Shown here one piece after another: positions 16,760-26,688 of a DNA stretch of 64,000 nt. The notes beneath the pieces are model-generated. The model saw only the letters and a list, made by a program, of their open reading frames with translations. It did not search any database and was not told where the DNA came from. Position 1 is the stretch's first letter; each line of letters begins with the position of its first letter. The translations under genes and the position numbers were made by a program. Source of the DNA: Planctomycetia bacterium (GTDB lineage Bacteria > Planctomycetota > Phycisphaerae > UBA1845 > UTPLA1); contig CP054187.1 of assembly GCA_015200345.1 (NCBI GenBank), positions 1,162,470 through 1,226,469 on the forward strand, given 5' to 3'.

Positions 16760-19700
16760 ATGATCCAGGCGATTGTCAGATTCTCCATCCAGCAGCGGAT
16801 CTTCATCCTGATTCTGGCGGCCGTTCTAATCGGCGTAGGGGTTTGGTGCGCCTCGCTCCTTCCCATCGACGCCGTGCCAGACATCACCAATAAGCAGGTC
16901 CAGATCAACGTGGCTGTTCCAGCGCTTGGACCGGAGGAGATAGAGCGCCAGATCACATTTCCTCTTGAAGTCGCTTTGGCTGGCGTGCCGCACCTGAAGG
17001 AGACCCGCTCGATCTCGCAGTTCGGTCTTTCACAGGTGACGGTGATCTTCGAAGACGACACCGACCTTTATTTCGCGCGCCAGCTCGTCAATCAGCGGAT
17101 TCAGGAAGCCCAGGAACAGCTCCCGTCCGGCGTCCGCGCGGAAATGTCCCCGGTCAGCACAGGTCTTGGAGAAATCTACTACATCAAGCTGCAAGGTGAA
17201 AAGCATTCGCTCATGGAAAGGCGCACGATGATCGACTGGATTGTGCGCCCCCAGCTTCGCACCGTCACCGGCCTCGCTGAGGTGAACACGTGGGGCGGAT
17301 TGTTGCGTCAGTACCAGGTCCTCATGGACCCGCAGAAGCTCCTGGCTCGCGGCCTGACGATCCGAGACGTTGTCAACGCAGTGGCGGCGAACAATCAGAA
17401 CGCCGGAGGCGCCTACATCACGCGCGGATCGGAGCAGCAACTTGTTCGCAGCGTCGGCGTTATACAAACGCCGGACGATATCCGAAACATCGTGGTCGGC
17501 GCGCGAGGCGGAGTTCCCATCACCATTGGACAGGTCGCTGTCGTGACCGAAGGCGGCGCGGTTCGCCAGGGAGCCATTACAGAAGACGGGCAAGGCGAAC
17601 AGGTCTATGCGATCACGATGCTCCTGGTCGGCGAGAATGGCCGCATCGTCGTCGAAAGGGTTAAGGACAAGGTCCGCCAGATTCAGAAGATGCTGCCCGA
17701 GGGCACGCAGTTGATGGGATTCCTGGATCGGGCCGCCTTGATCAACCGCACGTTGCAGACTGCACTGCGCAACCTCGTTGAGGGCGGCCTCCTAGTCATT
17801 GTTGTGCTGTTCCTTTTCCTCCTTCAGCTTCGAGCCGGACTGATCGTCAGCAGCATGATTCCGCTCTCGATGCTTGTGGCCATCATTGGCATGAAATACT
17901 ACGGCGTGTCCGCCAATCTGATGAGCCTCGGAGCAATCGACTTCGGGATGATCGTGGACGGCGGCGTCATCATCGTGGAAAACACTGTTCGCAGGCTAGT
18001 CGAGCGGCGGCAAGAGCACGGCCAGGCGATTTCCGAGCCGGACCGCCTCAAGGTTATCTATGAGAGCGCGGTCGAGGTTTTGAAACCCAGCCTCTACGGC
18101 GTCATCATCATCATCGCCGCATACCTGCCCATCCTGACGCTCGTTGGCATCGAAGGCAAGATGTTTCGGCCGATGGGGCTGACTGTCATTTTCGCTCTTC
18201 TAGGCGCTTTGGTCCTGTCGTTCACGCTCATTCCAGCCCTGTGCGCCTTCTTCCTGAAAGCAAGTCGGGAACGCGAAAACTTCGTACTCGGTCTGATTGC
18301 GCGTCTGTATCGGCCGGCGCTCGAATGGCACTTTCGGCATCGGTTCCTGACGATCGGGATCGCGACTGCCTTGTTTGCCTTTTGTGCATGGCTCTTTCCG
18401 CGGTTAGGCAGTGAGTTCATCCCTGAGCTGGACGAAGGATCGCTCGCCGTGGAGGCCATCTACGCGCCCAGTATTTCACTAGAACAGGTCATCGAGCGGG
18501 CTGGACTGTTGGAGCGAACCCTTCGAGAGAAGTTCCCCGATGAGGTGAAACAGATAGTCACGCGTATCGGCCGGCCCGAGATCGCCACTGATCCCATGTT
18601 GATTTCCCAGACCGACGTGCTCATCGACCTCAATCCCATGACCTCGTGGAAGAGGGCGCATGGCAAAGAGGAATTGGTCGCCCAAATGGCAGAGGCGCTG
18701 GACGAGATTCCCGGTTTGGCGACAAGCTTCACCCAGCCCATCAAGATGCGAATGATGGAGTTGATTGAGGGCGTGGGCGTGAGGGCAGATTTGGGAATCA
18801 AACTCTTCGGTCCCGACCCCGAAGTCTTGGCCCGCGAGGGCGCTCGAATCGCACAGATTGTCTCGCGCGTCCAGGGCGTGGCGGACGTGAAGGTCGAAAC
18901 GACGCAGGGTTTGCCGCAGCTTCAAATCAAGATTCGTCGTCCCGACATCGCCCGCTACGGGATAAACGTGGCCGACGTGAATGAGATCATCGAGGCGGCC
19001 GTGGGCGGCAAGAATGTGACCGTCGTAACCGATGGAACGCAGCGAATCGACGTGGCGGTGCGACTCATCGAGGATTATCGCAATGACCCCGAGAAGATTG
19101 GCCGCATCCTGATCCCCGCGCCCAAAGGAATTCAGATCCCACTCACGCAGCTTGCAGACGTTGAGAGCATCGAGGGTCCCGTGCAGATCAGCCGCGAGAA
19201 CGGCCAGCGGCGGATTGTGGTCCAGGCGAATGTACGCGGACGCGACTTGGGCAGCTTTACAGAGGAAGTACAGCGGCGGATGGACAACGAGTTCAAGCCA
19301 CCACCAGGGTATCACGTCGAGTATGGGGGAACCTACGAGCAGTTGCAGTCCGGTCGAGCGCGACTGGCGTTGGTGACGCCGCTTGCTTTTGGACTGGTTT
19401 TCCTCCTCCTGTTCACAACCTTTGGAAGCCTCAAACAATCAGCCATTGTCTTCACGGGCATTCCGCTCTCGATCACTGGTGGCGTCCTGTCGCTGTTCTT
19501 GCGTGGAATGCCGTTTTCGATCTCCGCCGGGATCGGGTTCATTGCACTGGCCGGCATCGCTGTGTTGAATGGAGTCGTGATGGTCACGTTCATCAATCAG
19601 CTGCGTCAACAGGGGCTGCCCGTCAGGGATGCGACGATCCAGGGGGCCTTGGCCCGCCTGCGGCCGGTGTTGATGACCGCATCCGTGGCGAGCATTGGAT

Positions 19701-19858
19701 TCATCCCGATGGCCATGTCGCACGGATCGGGCGCAGAAGTTCAGCGACCGCTTGCAACGGTCGTAATCGGCGGCCTGATCACCGCGACGTTTCTGACGCT
19801 GGTCGTACTTCCCACCTTGTACGCGTGGTTTGAAAAAGACAAGCCGATGGCTGAGTGA
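16760..19858 (+). CDS. czcA: CzcA-type heavy-metal RND efflux pump
   Basis: A 1032-residue HME-RND transporter, usual length for CzcA. The TM4 signature IDFGMIVDGGVIIVENTVRRL matches the DFG..DGxV.IVEN pattern of CzcA-like Co/Zn/Cd pumps and carries the acidic proton-relay residues. The N-terminal segment LLPIDAVPDITNKQVQINV and the motif GSEFIPELDEG are also typical. It works with the adaptor just upstream and probably the shared TolC-like channel. The neighbouring NicO-like and P1B ATPase genes fit a divalent-cation role. Substrate assignment is by family, not by direct residues. Confidence 0.9.
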   Translation: MIQAIVRFSIQQRIFILILAAVLIGVGVWCASLLPIDAVPDITNKQVQINVAVPALGPEEIERQITFPLEVALAGVPHLKETRSISQFGLSQVTVIFEDDTDLYFARQLVNQRIQEAQEQLPSGVRAEMSPVSTGLGEIYYIKLQGEKHSLMERRTMIDWIVRPQLRTVTGLAEVNTWGGLLRQYQVLMDPQKLLARGLTIRDVVNAVAANNQNAGGAYITRGSEQQLVRSVGVIQTPDDIRNIVVGARGGVPITIGQVAVVTEGGAVRQGAITEDGQGEQVYAITMLLVGENGRIVVERVKDKVRQIQKMLPEGTQLMGFLDRAALINRTLQTALRNLVEGGLLVIVVLFLFLLQLRAGLIVSSMIPLSMLVAIIGMKYYGVSANLMSLGAIDFGMIVDGGVIIVENTVRRLVERRQEHGQAISEPDRLKVIYESAVEVLKPSLYGVIIIIAAYLPILTLVGIEGKMFRPMGLTVIFALLGALVLSFTLIPALCAFFLKASRERENFVLGLIARLYRPALEWHFRHRFLTIGIATALFAFCAWLFPRLGSEFIPELDEGSLAVEAIYAPSISLEQVIERAGLLERTLREKFPDEVKQIVTRIGRPEIATDPMLISQTDVLIDLNPMTSWKRAHGKEELVAQMAEALDEIPGLATSFTQPIKMRMMELIEGVGVRADLGIKLFGPDPEVLAREGARIAQIVSRVQGVADVKVETTQGLPQLQIKIRRPDIARYGINVADVNEIIEAAVGGKNVTVVTDGTQRIDVAVRLIEDYRNDPEKIGRILIPAPKGIQIPLTQLADVESIEGPVQISRENGQRRIVVQANVRGRDLGSFTEEVQRRMDNEFKPPPGYHVEYGGTYEQLQSGRARLALVTPLAFGLVFLLLFTTFGSLKQSAIVFTGIPLSITGGVLSLFLRGMPFSISAGIGFIALAGIAVLNGVVMVTFINQLRQQGLPVRDATIQGALARLRPVLMTASVASIGFIPMAMSHGSGAEVQRPLATVVIGGLITATFLTLVVLPTLYAWFEKDKPMAE

Positions 19859-19862
19859 TTAC

Positions 19863-20675
19863 ATGGCCGCAACGAATGGGGTTTTCTTCACGGTCGCGGC
19901 CACGGGCTTCACCGTCGCATTCTTCCACGCGGCCATTCCCACGCATTGGTTGCCGTTTGTGCTCGCATCGCGCGCCCAGCGGTGGAGCCGGGCCAAAACC
20001 TTGGCCATCACGGCAATTGCCGGTGGCGGACACGTGCTGTTCACCACACTGCTAGGCGTCTTCATCGCCTGGCTTGGCATCGCCATCAATGAAAGGATTG
20101 GAGACCTGTTCCCTTGGATCGCGGGCGGCGCGTTGATCGTCTTTGGACTGTACTATGTTTTTGGCCAACTGAGTGGAAAAGGACACGGACATAGCCATGC
20201 ATCTGGCGGACACAGCCATGCCGCCCGCAAGCATTCCCACCATGACCACGGCCATGAGCATAGCGATCATGGTCACGATCATTCTCACCCGCATCCGCAC
20301 GAGCGACCGGATCACGCCCACGACGGTGAGACGACCGTCGCAGATGAAATGAAAGACTTTCGCGCCCTGGAGCAACCAAAGCCCACCTCCGATTGGGTCG
20401 CAATCGGCAGCCTGTTCGCCTTGTTGACCTTCTCCCCTTGTGAAGGGTTTTTGCCAGTTTATCTCTCCGGCATCCGCTACGGATGGATGGGCTTCGCACT
20501 CCTCAGCGCCATCCTTGCAGGAGCAACGCTTTCGGGAATGGTGATCTTTACTTGGTTGACGCTCATCGGGCTGGAGAAGCTCAAGCTCCAACTCCTGGAA
20601 AAGTACGAGAGCGGAATCTTAGGCGGCGCGCTGTGCCTGCTGGGGGTTCTTGTCATTTTGTTCGAGCACCAATGA
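19863..20675 (+). CDS. NicO/RcnA-like divalent-metal transporter with His-rich loop
   Basis: About 270 residues with six predicted membrane helices in two groups of three, split by a cytoplasmic or periplasmic loop extremely rich in His (HGHSHASGGHSHAARKHSHH and more). Helix 1 has FFHAAIPTHWLPFV and helix 4 has LLTFSPCEGFLPVYLSG, which resemble the NicO/RcnA and related exporter fold. It probably exports or distributes Ni, Co or Zn. I start at ATG 19863, 4 bp after the CzcA stop; an in-frame TTG inside czcA at 19830 is the alternative. It overlaps the next gene by ATGA. Confidence 0.65.
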   Translation: MAATNGVFFTVAATGFTVAFFHAAIPTHWLPFVLASRAQRWSRAKTLAITAIAGGGHVLFTTLLGVFIAWLGIAINERIGDLFPWIAGGALIVFGLYYVFGQLSGKGHGHSHASGGHSHAARKHSHHDHGHEHSDHGHDHSHPHPHERPDHAHDGETTVADEMKDFRALEQPKPTSDWVAIGSLFALLTFSPCEGFLPVYLSGIRYGWMGFALLSAILAGATLSGMVIFTWLTLIGLEKLKLQLLEKYESGILGGALCLLGVLVILFEHQ

Positions 20676-22867
20676 AGACTGCTGAGTTCAAAATCGCCGG
20701 GATGGACTGCGCCGAGGAAGTGGCGACGCTCAAGAAGGAGCTTGGCCCCATGCCCGGTGTACAGGAACTACGTTTCGATATCCTCAACGCGAAGATGATC
20801 GTTGGCTACGCTGAAGACAAGGTCAATCCTGACGACCTCCAAGCCGCGGTAAGGCGTACAGGGATGAGAGCCGAGCCGTGGAGCGAAAAGACTGATAACC
20901 ATCAGCCGACAACATTCTGGACGCGGCGGAGTCGAACACTTCTTACCACGGCGAGCGGCGTCTTGACGGCGATTGGGTTTGTGATCCACGGACTTACGGC
21001 CGGTCTGCGGGCGGCGATAAGCGAAGGCGAAGGACCCATCCCCCTGATAGTCAAAGTGCTGTACGCCGCGGCGGTTGTTGCGGGCGTTTGGTTCGTCTTG
21101 CCCAAAGCATGGCTGGCGTTTCGCGGGTTGCGGCCAGACATGAACCTATTGATGGTCGTCGCCGTGGTTGGGGCCATCGTCATCGGCCAGTGGCTTGAAG
21201 CGGCGACCGTAGCCTTCCTCTTTGCTCTTTCGATTTTGCTGGAGGCCTGGAGTGTCTCCCGCGCGCGCCGCGCTGTCGCCGCCCTCATGGCCCTAACCCC
21301 ACCGAAGGCGCGAATGATTCACGACGCCGCAGAGCATGGCGAGCACGAACACATGATGGACGTGGCTGACGTGGTTGTCGGTTCGACGGTTCTGGTAAAA
21401 CCCGGCGAAAAGTTCCCCCTCGACGGCAAGATCATCAAGGGACAAACGAGCGTCAATCAAGCACCCATCACTGGCGAATCCATGCCGGTGCCGAAGTCTG
21501 CAGGCGATGACGTGTTTGCCGGCACGATTAACTGCGACGGAACCGTCGAGTTTGCCACAACAAAAGTTGCCAGCGACACCACAGTCGCCCATATCGTCAA
21601 GATGGTCGGTGAGGCTCAGAGCCGTCGCTCGCCCAGCGAGCAGTGGGTCGAAAAGTTCGCTCGCTATTACACGCCGGCTGTAATGGTGTTGGCCATCGCG
21701 GTGATTGTCGGCCCACCGTTGCTGTTCGATGAAACCTGGTCGAAATGGTTCTACGAGGGGTTAGTGTTGTTGGTCATCGCCTGCCCGTGCGCACTCGTCA
21801 TCTCAACGCCGGTCAGCATCGTCGCGGCGCTGGCATCGGCGGCGAAAAACGGAGTGCTCATTAAGGGTGGACTCTTTGTCGAACTCCCGGCTCGACTGCG
21901 GGCGGTCGCGATGGATAAGACTGGCACCTTGACGGAGGGCAAGCCTTCCGTGCGCGAGATTGTCCCGCTCTCCGGCCATACCGAAGCGGAACTCATTGCA
22001 ATTGCCGCAGCCATTGAATCAAGGTCTGAGCACCCGTTGGCACGAGCCGTGATGGCCCACGCTTTGGCGCTTGGCGTGCGACCAACGCATGCGGACGACT
22101 TTCAAGTGATCAAGGGGAAGGGTGCGAGTGCCGTGCTTAACGGACAGCCCGTTTGGATCGGGTCGCACCGTTATCTGGAAGAGCGCGGACAGGAAACCCC
22201 TGAAATGCACGAGAAATTGGAGGCGCTGTCTTCGGCTGGGTCCAGCGTCGTGGTCATCGGAAACAATGAGCACATATGCGGGTTCATCGCCGTGGCCGAT
22301 CGAATGCGGAGTGACGCCACGGCGTCTATCGTCGACCTCCGCGCCGCGGGCATCCAACATATCGTCATGCTTACCGGCGACAACAAGGGAACGGCGGAGG
22401 CGATCGGTCGCGAAGCTGGAGTGGACGAGGTAAGAGCAGAACTATTACCCGAGGACAAGGTCAAGGCCGTGGAAGAACTCGTCGGCCGCTATCATCAAGT
22501 GGCGATGATTGGTGACGGCGTGAACGACGCACCGGCGATGGCCCGCTCTTCCCTGGGCATCGCAATGGGCGTTGTCGGAACGGACGCCGCCATCGAGACT
22601 GCGGATATCGCGCTGATGAGCGACGATCTTTCAAAGCTGGCGTGGCTCGTCCGTCATTCGCGCCGTACTCTCAATACCATCCGCGTCAATATCACCGCTT
22701 CGTTAGTCGTAAAGGCGATCTTCGTTGTGCTCACGCTGCTGGCCAAGGCCACCTTGTGGGGAGCCATCGCGGCTGACACTGGTGTGTCGCTGCTGGTGGT
22801 GCTTAACGCGCTTCGCCTGTTGACGACTGAAGGATCACCTGTTCTTGGAATGGAGAAATTCGAATGA
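20672..22867 (+). CDS. cadA: P1B-type heavy-metal-transporting ATPase (Zn/Cd/Pb class)
   Basis: A 731-residue cation pump. The N-terminal HMA-like domain has GMDCAEE rather than CxxC, a variant seen in Czc-linked ATPases. Core motifs are visible: the TGES actuator loop (PITGESMPV), the membrane metal site Cys371-Pro-Cys373, the phosphorylated Asp415 in DKTGTLTEGK, SEHPLARAV with the HP locus, the MLTGDN hinge, and GDGVNDAPA. CPC with the MDCAEE head points to Zn/Cd/Pb/Co export rather than copper. The start ATG 20672 overlaps the previous stop (ATGA); an upstream in-frame extension lies inside the neighbour and is rejected. Confidence 0.92.
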   Translation: MKTAEFKIAGMDCAEEVATLKKELGPMPGVQELRFDILNAKMIVGYAEDKVNPDDLQAAVRRTGMRAEPWSEKTDNHQPTTFWTRRSRTLLTTASGVLTAIGFVIHGLTAGLRAAISEGEGPIPLIVKVLYAAAVVAGVWFVLPKAWLAFRGLRPDMNLLMVVAVVGAIVIGQWLEAATVAFLFALSILLEAWSVSRARRAVAALMALTPPKARMIHDAAEHGEHEHMMDVADVVVGSTVLVKPGEKFPLDGKIIKGQTSVNQAPITGESMPVPKSAGDDVFAGTINCDGTVEFATTKVASDTTVAHIVKMVGEAQSRRSPSEQWVEKFARYYTPAVMVLAIAVIVGPPLLFDETWSKWFYEGLVLLVIACPCALVISTPVSIVAALASAAKNGVLIKGGLFVELPARLRAVAMDKTGTLTEGKPSVREIVPLSGHTEAELIAIAAAIESRSEHPLARAVMAHALALGVRPTHADDFQVIKGKGASAVLNGQPVWIGSHRYLEERGQETPEMHEKLEALSSAGSSVVVIGNNEHICGFIAVADRMRSDATASIVDLRAAGIQHIVMLTGDNKGTAEAIGREAGVDEVRAELLPEDKVKAVEELVGRYHQVAMIGDGVNDAPAMARSSLGIAMGVVGTDAAIETADIALMSDDLSKLAWLVRHSRRTLNTIRVNITASLVVKAIFVVLTLLAKATLWGAIAADTGVSLLVVLNALRLLTTEGSPVLGMEKFE

Positions 22868-23058
22868 GCTGGGTACGAACAGTCAATGAAAAGGATGCGA
22901 ACGGCGTGCTGGCCACGATCTATGAGGAGTGCCGTGCAAAGTTCGGCGCTGTAATCAATCTGGTGAGAATTCAGGGGCTACGACCGGAGACGATGGCGAT
23001 TGGACGCCAGTTTTATCGTCACTTGATGGACGCCCCCGGCGGCCTCTCGAAGCTTCAG
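22864..23058 (+). pseudogene. AhpD-like (carboxymuconolactone decarboxylase family) gene, 5' part, cut by IS21
   Basis: The first 65 codons of a peroxidase-related AhpD-like protein, starting ATGA-overlapped with the ATPase gene. Sequence such as FGAVINLVRIQGLRPETMAIGRQFYRHLM fits the helical N-terminal part of that family. The gene stops at the IS21 left end at 23059; its last six bases CTTCAG are one copy of a target-site duplication. The second half lies on the opposite strand at 39272-39664. Joining the two halves without the IS and one duplication copy is perfectly in frame (LSKLQ-RVLIATVVSKVNGC). Confidence 0.85.
23053..23058 (+). repeat. IS21 target-site duplication, copy in AhpD-like 5' half
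   Basis: CTTCAG abuts the left IS21 end here. The same six bases, in gene orientation, abut the other IS21 copy at 39665-39670. This pairing marks the two outer flanks of one original insertion. Confidence 0.75.
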
Positions 23059-23145
23059 TGTCATCTATCACTTGAAAACCGGCCACGGGTTATCGAATCA
23101 AAACCGGCCAGTGGTTGCTGATATACCTCACTTCAGGGGCTTTGA

Positions 23146-23991
23146 TCAAGCCGTGTTATTTTCTTCATCCTTCTTTTTCGAACGGTTCAGGCTCCGTCCT
23201 CGGTCGCCTTCACTGTCGGCGCCGTCCTTCGGGGCGGGCTCGCCATCGGCCTTTTCATCCTTCACGGCCCGGTCTTTGAGGCGGTAACTGCGGCCGGTGA
23301 TGGTGATGATCTCGGCGTGGTGCAGGAAGCGGTCGAGGATGGCGGTAGCAGAGGGAACATCCCCGATCAGCTTACCCCAATCCTCCAGCGGCCGGTTGGA
23401 TGTCATGATGGTGGAGTGGTTTTCGTATCGGCGCATGATGATCTCGAACAGATATTCCCCGCTTCGCTTGGGGAGTTGCTTCATGCCCATGTCGTCGACG
23501 ATGAGCAGGTCCGGTTTCAAGTATTTCGCCAGGGTCTTGTCCTCGGCGGCGAAGGCCTCGTCGTGGAGGAAGTCACGGACCACGTCGAAGATGGAGTGGT
23601 ACAGGACGTAGAAGCCGGCCTTGATGGCCTGATAGCCGATGGCCTGCACCAGATGACTTTTTCCCGTACCCGGCGGACCGAGGATGAGGACGTCCTTGGC
23701 CTCGCGGATGAACTTGCACGCGGCCAGGTCGAAGATCTGCTTCTTCCTAATGGCGGGATTGAATTGCCAATCAAAGTCTTCCAGGGTCTTGGGCTCGCGG
23801 AAGGCGGCGGCCTTGGTGCGGCGCTTGATGAGGCGATCCTGTCGGACAGCCAGTTCATCCTGAAGGACCAGTTCGAGGAATTCGGCGTGAGACAGGTGGT
23901 TCGCCATCGCTTCTTGGAGGCGGACGTCCAGGGAGGGCGTCAAGCCCGAGAGGCGTAACTTCTTCAATGCGGTTTGCAACGCTTCATTCAT
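23146..23991 (-). CDS. istB: IS21 transposition helper ATPase IstB
   Basis: A 281-residue DnaC/AAA+-like ATPase that assists the IstA transposase. Walker A GPPGTGKS and Walker B LLIVDDMG are visible, with the C-terminal ITGRSYRLKDR segment of the family. ATG 23991 has AAGGAA upstream. The frame is intact here, unlike the second copy. The C-terminus is rich in charged residues (DGADSEGDRGR, KKKDEEN). Confidence 0.92.
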   Translation of the reverse strand: MNEALQTALKKLRLSGLTPSLDVRLQEAMANHLSHAEFLELVLQDELAVRQDRLIKRRTKAAAFREPKTLEDFDWQFNPAIRKKQIFDLAACKFIREAKDVLILGPPGTGKSHLVQAIGYQAIKAGFYVLYHSIFDVVRDFLHDEAFAAEDKTLAKYLKPDLLIVDDMGMKQLPKRSGEYLFEIIMRRYENHSTIMTSNRPLEDWGKLIGDVPSATAILDRFLHHAEIITITGRSYRLKDRAVKDEKADGEPAPKDGADSEGDRGRSLNRSKKKDEENNTA

Positions 23992-25590
23992 GGGCAAAGT
24001 TCCTTGATCAGAGGTTGATGTTGAAGACAGGCGTGCACGATCCGGCCGTATTCGCTGATGCTGCGGATGATCGGGTGACGGTCGATGAACTCGAATTGTT
24101 CCTGCTTGGGCGCCGCGCGCTTAATCAACTCGCGCAGGGCTCGCAGGCGATAGGCCCCGTGAGTCTGGGCGATCTCACAAGCTTGTTCGATGGCGTCGTA
24201 GGAATGTCGGTTGGCCAGGGCCGTGACGCCGACCAGGACGCGTATACCCTGGATGCCGCGCTCGGCCAGCATGGATTCGGCCCACCGCGCTGCATGCGGG
24301 CCGATGCGTCCAATCTTTTTCAGGAGCCACTCCGCGCCGCGTTCTACTCCGGCGATCTTCTCGGTGACGATGTGCTTGGACTGCGTACTGAACCGGCCCG
24401 CTTCATGCCGGGCATGAATGGCGATCTGCTGGAGTCGGTCATTGAAGATACGGACCACCCGGCCATCCCAACGCGCCCAGACCGTGCGGCTGACGTACTC
24501 CGGCGGCGCCGAGTAGTAGGCCTTGTCGACTTCGACATGGCCGTCGCGGTGAACTTGGGCGCTGGGCCTCATGGAAGAAGGGGAATCTCTCAACAGGCAA
24601 TGGCAACAGCGCCGATCGTTCGACTTCTTCGAAGAGCCTGCCCACCTGCTTCTTCGTCGTGCCGTGGATGCGGGTGTCGGCGACGCCGGCCTCCCACTCC
24701 AACAGGTATTCGTTCTGTTCCTCGGAGGCTGGTGAAGGTGCGCCCTTTGAGGCCGTTGTCCTTCACATAGCCGATTCCCCGCTCGGTCTTGCCCTTGTGC
24801 CGCGGGGTGTAGGGGCTTGGTGGGCAGGATCACCGAGCCGTAGTGCCGGCAGAAGGCCTCGATCTTGGGGTTGATCTCCGGTCGAACCAGTCGGTTGGTT
24901 TACGGCGGCCTTCAAGTTGTCGATGACCAACGTCTTGGGCGCGCGCCGAAGTGATGAAAGGCGTTCTCGATGCAGCGGATGAACTCTTCGGTGGTCTGTC
25001 GATAGACGACCTCGCTGTAGGCCTTTCGGGAGTGGCTCAGCAGGACGCGGAGGACATGGGTCTTGCGACGCCGTGTCTTGCCATTCGGCTGACTCAGATC
25101 GACCGGCACGATCACCGCGCCGGTGCCGAAGTCGATCTGGGCCTCGGCGCCCGGCTCGCACTCCATCCGCCGGAACGGCAACGGCCGCGCTGTCCGCAGG
25201 CGACGCACAAACCGCTGAACCGACTGGTAGCTCTCGGCGAAGCCATGATCAGTTCGAAGGTCCTGCCAGATCCGCTGCGCCGTCAGGCCCCGCTTCAGGG
25301 CCTCCATGATCGCGGCGCGATAGGGTCACAATGACTGCGGCGTCCCCGCCGACCCGGCAATCGAAATGGCCGGTTTTGCCGGATCACACCCGGGGATCGA
25401 AATCAGGGAATCCGCCGCGCCCTCCGGCGGCGCCGGTCCCGATGCCGGCCCGCCCCCGCGCCAGGCCCACATACCGGGCGACGGTCTCGCGGTGGACACC
25501 CATCTCCCGGGCGATCCGCCGATACGACCAGCCGTGCTCGGCCAGCCTGATGATTGCGTGCTGTTCGGCCATCTTGAGTTGGTTCGCCAT
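23988..25590 (-). pseudogene. istA: IS21 transposase istA, multiply frameshifted
   Basis: Pieces of the DDE transposase are readable in different frames: the HTH start MANQLKMAEQHAIIRLAEHG, the core with IDFGTG and VIDNLKAA, and the C-terminus ending in KELCP. Comparison with copy 2 shows several 1-3 bp indels (for example near 24731, 24816, 24945 and 25120). The N-terminal HTH region and the C-terminus are each in frame. The indels may be decay or consensus errors in a repeat. Confidence 0.85.
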
Positions 25591-25706
25591 CAATGCTCTC
25601 CTGCAGCCAGACCCCGGCTGGGAGAACTTCAAGACGAACCGACAACTCCTCAAAGTGGCCGGTTTTCAAGTGATAATCACTGGACGGTTTTGACTGATAG
25701 CTGACA

Positions 25707-26302
25707 GCAGCGTCCTGCTGTGCCTTCACACCTCCGGAGGACGTTGGCGCGTCAAGGTCAAGCACACACACCACGTCATCGGCGCGACGCCACTTGATCC
25801 ACGCACGGCGAACGAGGTCACGCGGCATGAGCAGGTACGCCGCGAACATGTTCGCCTGCACCTCTTCACGCGCTTGATCGGTCGAGCGGCACACGAAAGC
25901 GGGCGCATCCGATGCGGATGTCAGAGACATCTGTGTCTCGTCGCGGAGAAAGACCTTCCGGTGAAGCTGCCAGTGGCCGATCTCATGGGCGAGCGTGAAC
26001 CGGTAGCGTCCCAGCATGCGCGGATGCTCGACGGGATCAAGGCTCCGGTCAACTCGGATGAGCTGCTCCTTGAACCAGATCGCACCCAGCACATCGCTGT
26101 GACCGAATCGCTTCTGCAGGTCATCTAGTTCATACCGCAGGTTGAGCTGCAGCTTGATCATCTCATCGACGGGAACCGGGGGTTCAGAGACCTCGCCGTG
26201 GTCCTTCTGCCACAGCGCAAAGAGCGTCTCGGCCTCGGCCTCGATGTTCTCATCGCGCAACCACGGCACGCGTTCGGTCTTGGCAGGCGGTCGCCCCATC
26301 AT
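25707..26302 (-). pseudogene. ImmA/IrrE-family metallopeptidase, 3' end lost to IS21
   Basis: About 198 residues remain before the IS junction. The zinc-protease motif HEIGH is intact within TLAHEIGHWQLH, and the helical segment QANMFAAYLLMPRDLVRRAW matches ImmA/IrrE proteins. The gene overlaps the upstream XRE regulator (ATGATGG), forming a typical XRE-ImmA pair in which the protease cleaves or senses the repressor. The C-terminal ~50 residues appear replaced by IS sequence. Activity may persist, since the catalytic domain is present. Confidence 0.78.
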
Positions 26303-26661
26303 TGCTCCTCTTTCTGCATCCTCTTGGCCTGCGCCGACAGCGCCTTCAACTGGTCTGCCGTCAAACCCTTTGCCGCCCGCAACAACTGAGGCATCTCTTC
26401 CGGCTCGCTCTGGATGATTCCGCGAAGATCCTCAGGCATCCGGCCGGCCAATGACATCAGCTCATCTGGGTTCTCTCCGAGGACCTCCGCCATCCGACGC
26501 ACCCGCTCGGCGGTCGGAGGGCTTTCCACCTTTCCCTGCTCGACGAGCGAGAGATAGGTTGGACTCACGTCGATGAGCTCCGCGAACTTCCGCAGGCTGT
26601 GACCCTTCGCGAGCCGCTTCTCGCGGATGAGCTCGCCAAAGGCTGGTTGTTTCTTGCTCAT
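26299..26661 (-). CDS. XRE-family transcriptional regulator
   Basis: A 120-residue protein with an N-terminal HTH_3 domain (GHSLRKFAELIDVSPTYLSLVEQGK) and a helical C-terminus rich in Leu, Ala and Lys. It lies 27 bp after hsdR and overlaps the ImmA-like gene. I start at ATG 26661; an in-frame GTG at 26685 is possible but its Shine-Dalgarno would be directly adjacent. It may control the restriction locus or form a toxin-antitoxin-like pair with ImmA. Confidence 0.82.
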   Translation of the reverse strand: MSKKQPAFGELIREKRLAKGHSLRKFAELIDVSPTYLSLVEQGKVESPPTAERVRRMAEVLGENPDELMSLAGRMPEDLRGIIQSEPEEMPQLLRAAKGLTADQLKALSAQAKRMQKEEQ

Positions 26662-26688
26662 GTCTGGCGTCCGTTCACAAATCACTCC

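Larger units (their letters stand above)
23059..25706 (-). mobile_element. IS21-family element, copy 1
   Basis: A 2648-bp element bounded by TGTCATCTATC at the istB end and GATAGCTGACA at the istA end. The ends carry repeated AAAACCGGCC-type motifs, as expected of IS21 multiple terminal repeats. It is nearly identical to the inverted copy at 39671-42315. The istB gene is intact but istA is broken by several small indels. It interrupts an AhpD-like gene on the left and an immA-like gene on the right. Confidence 0.92.
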
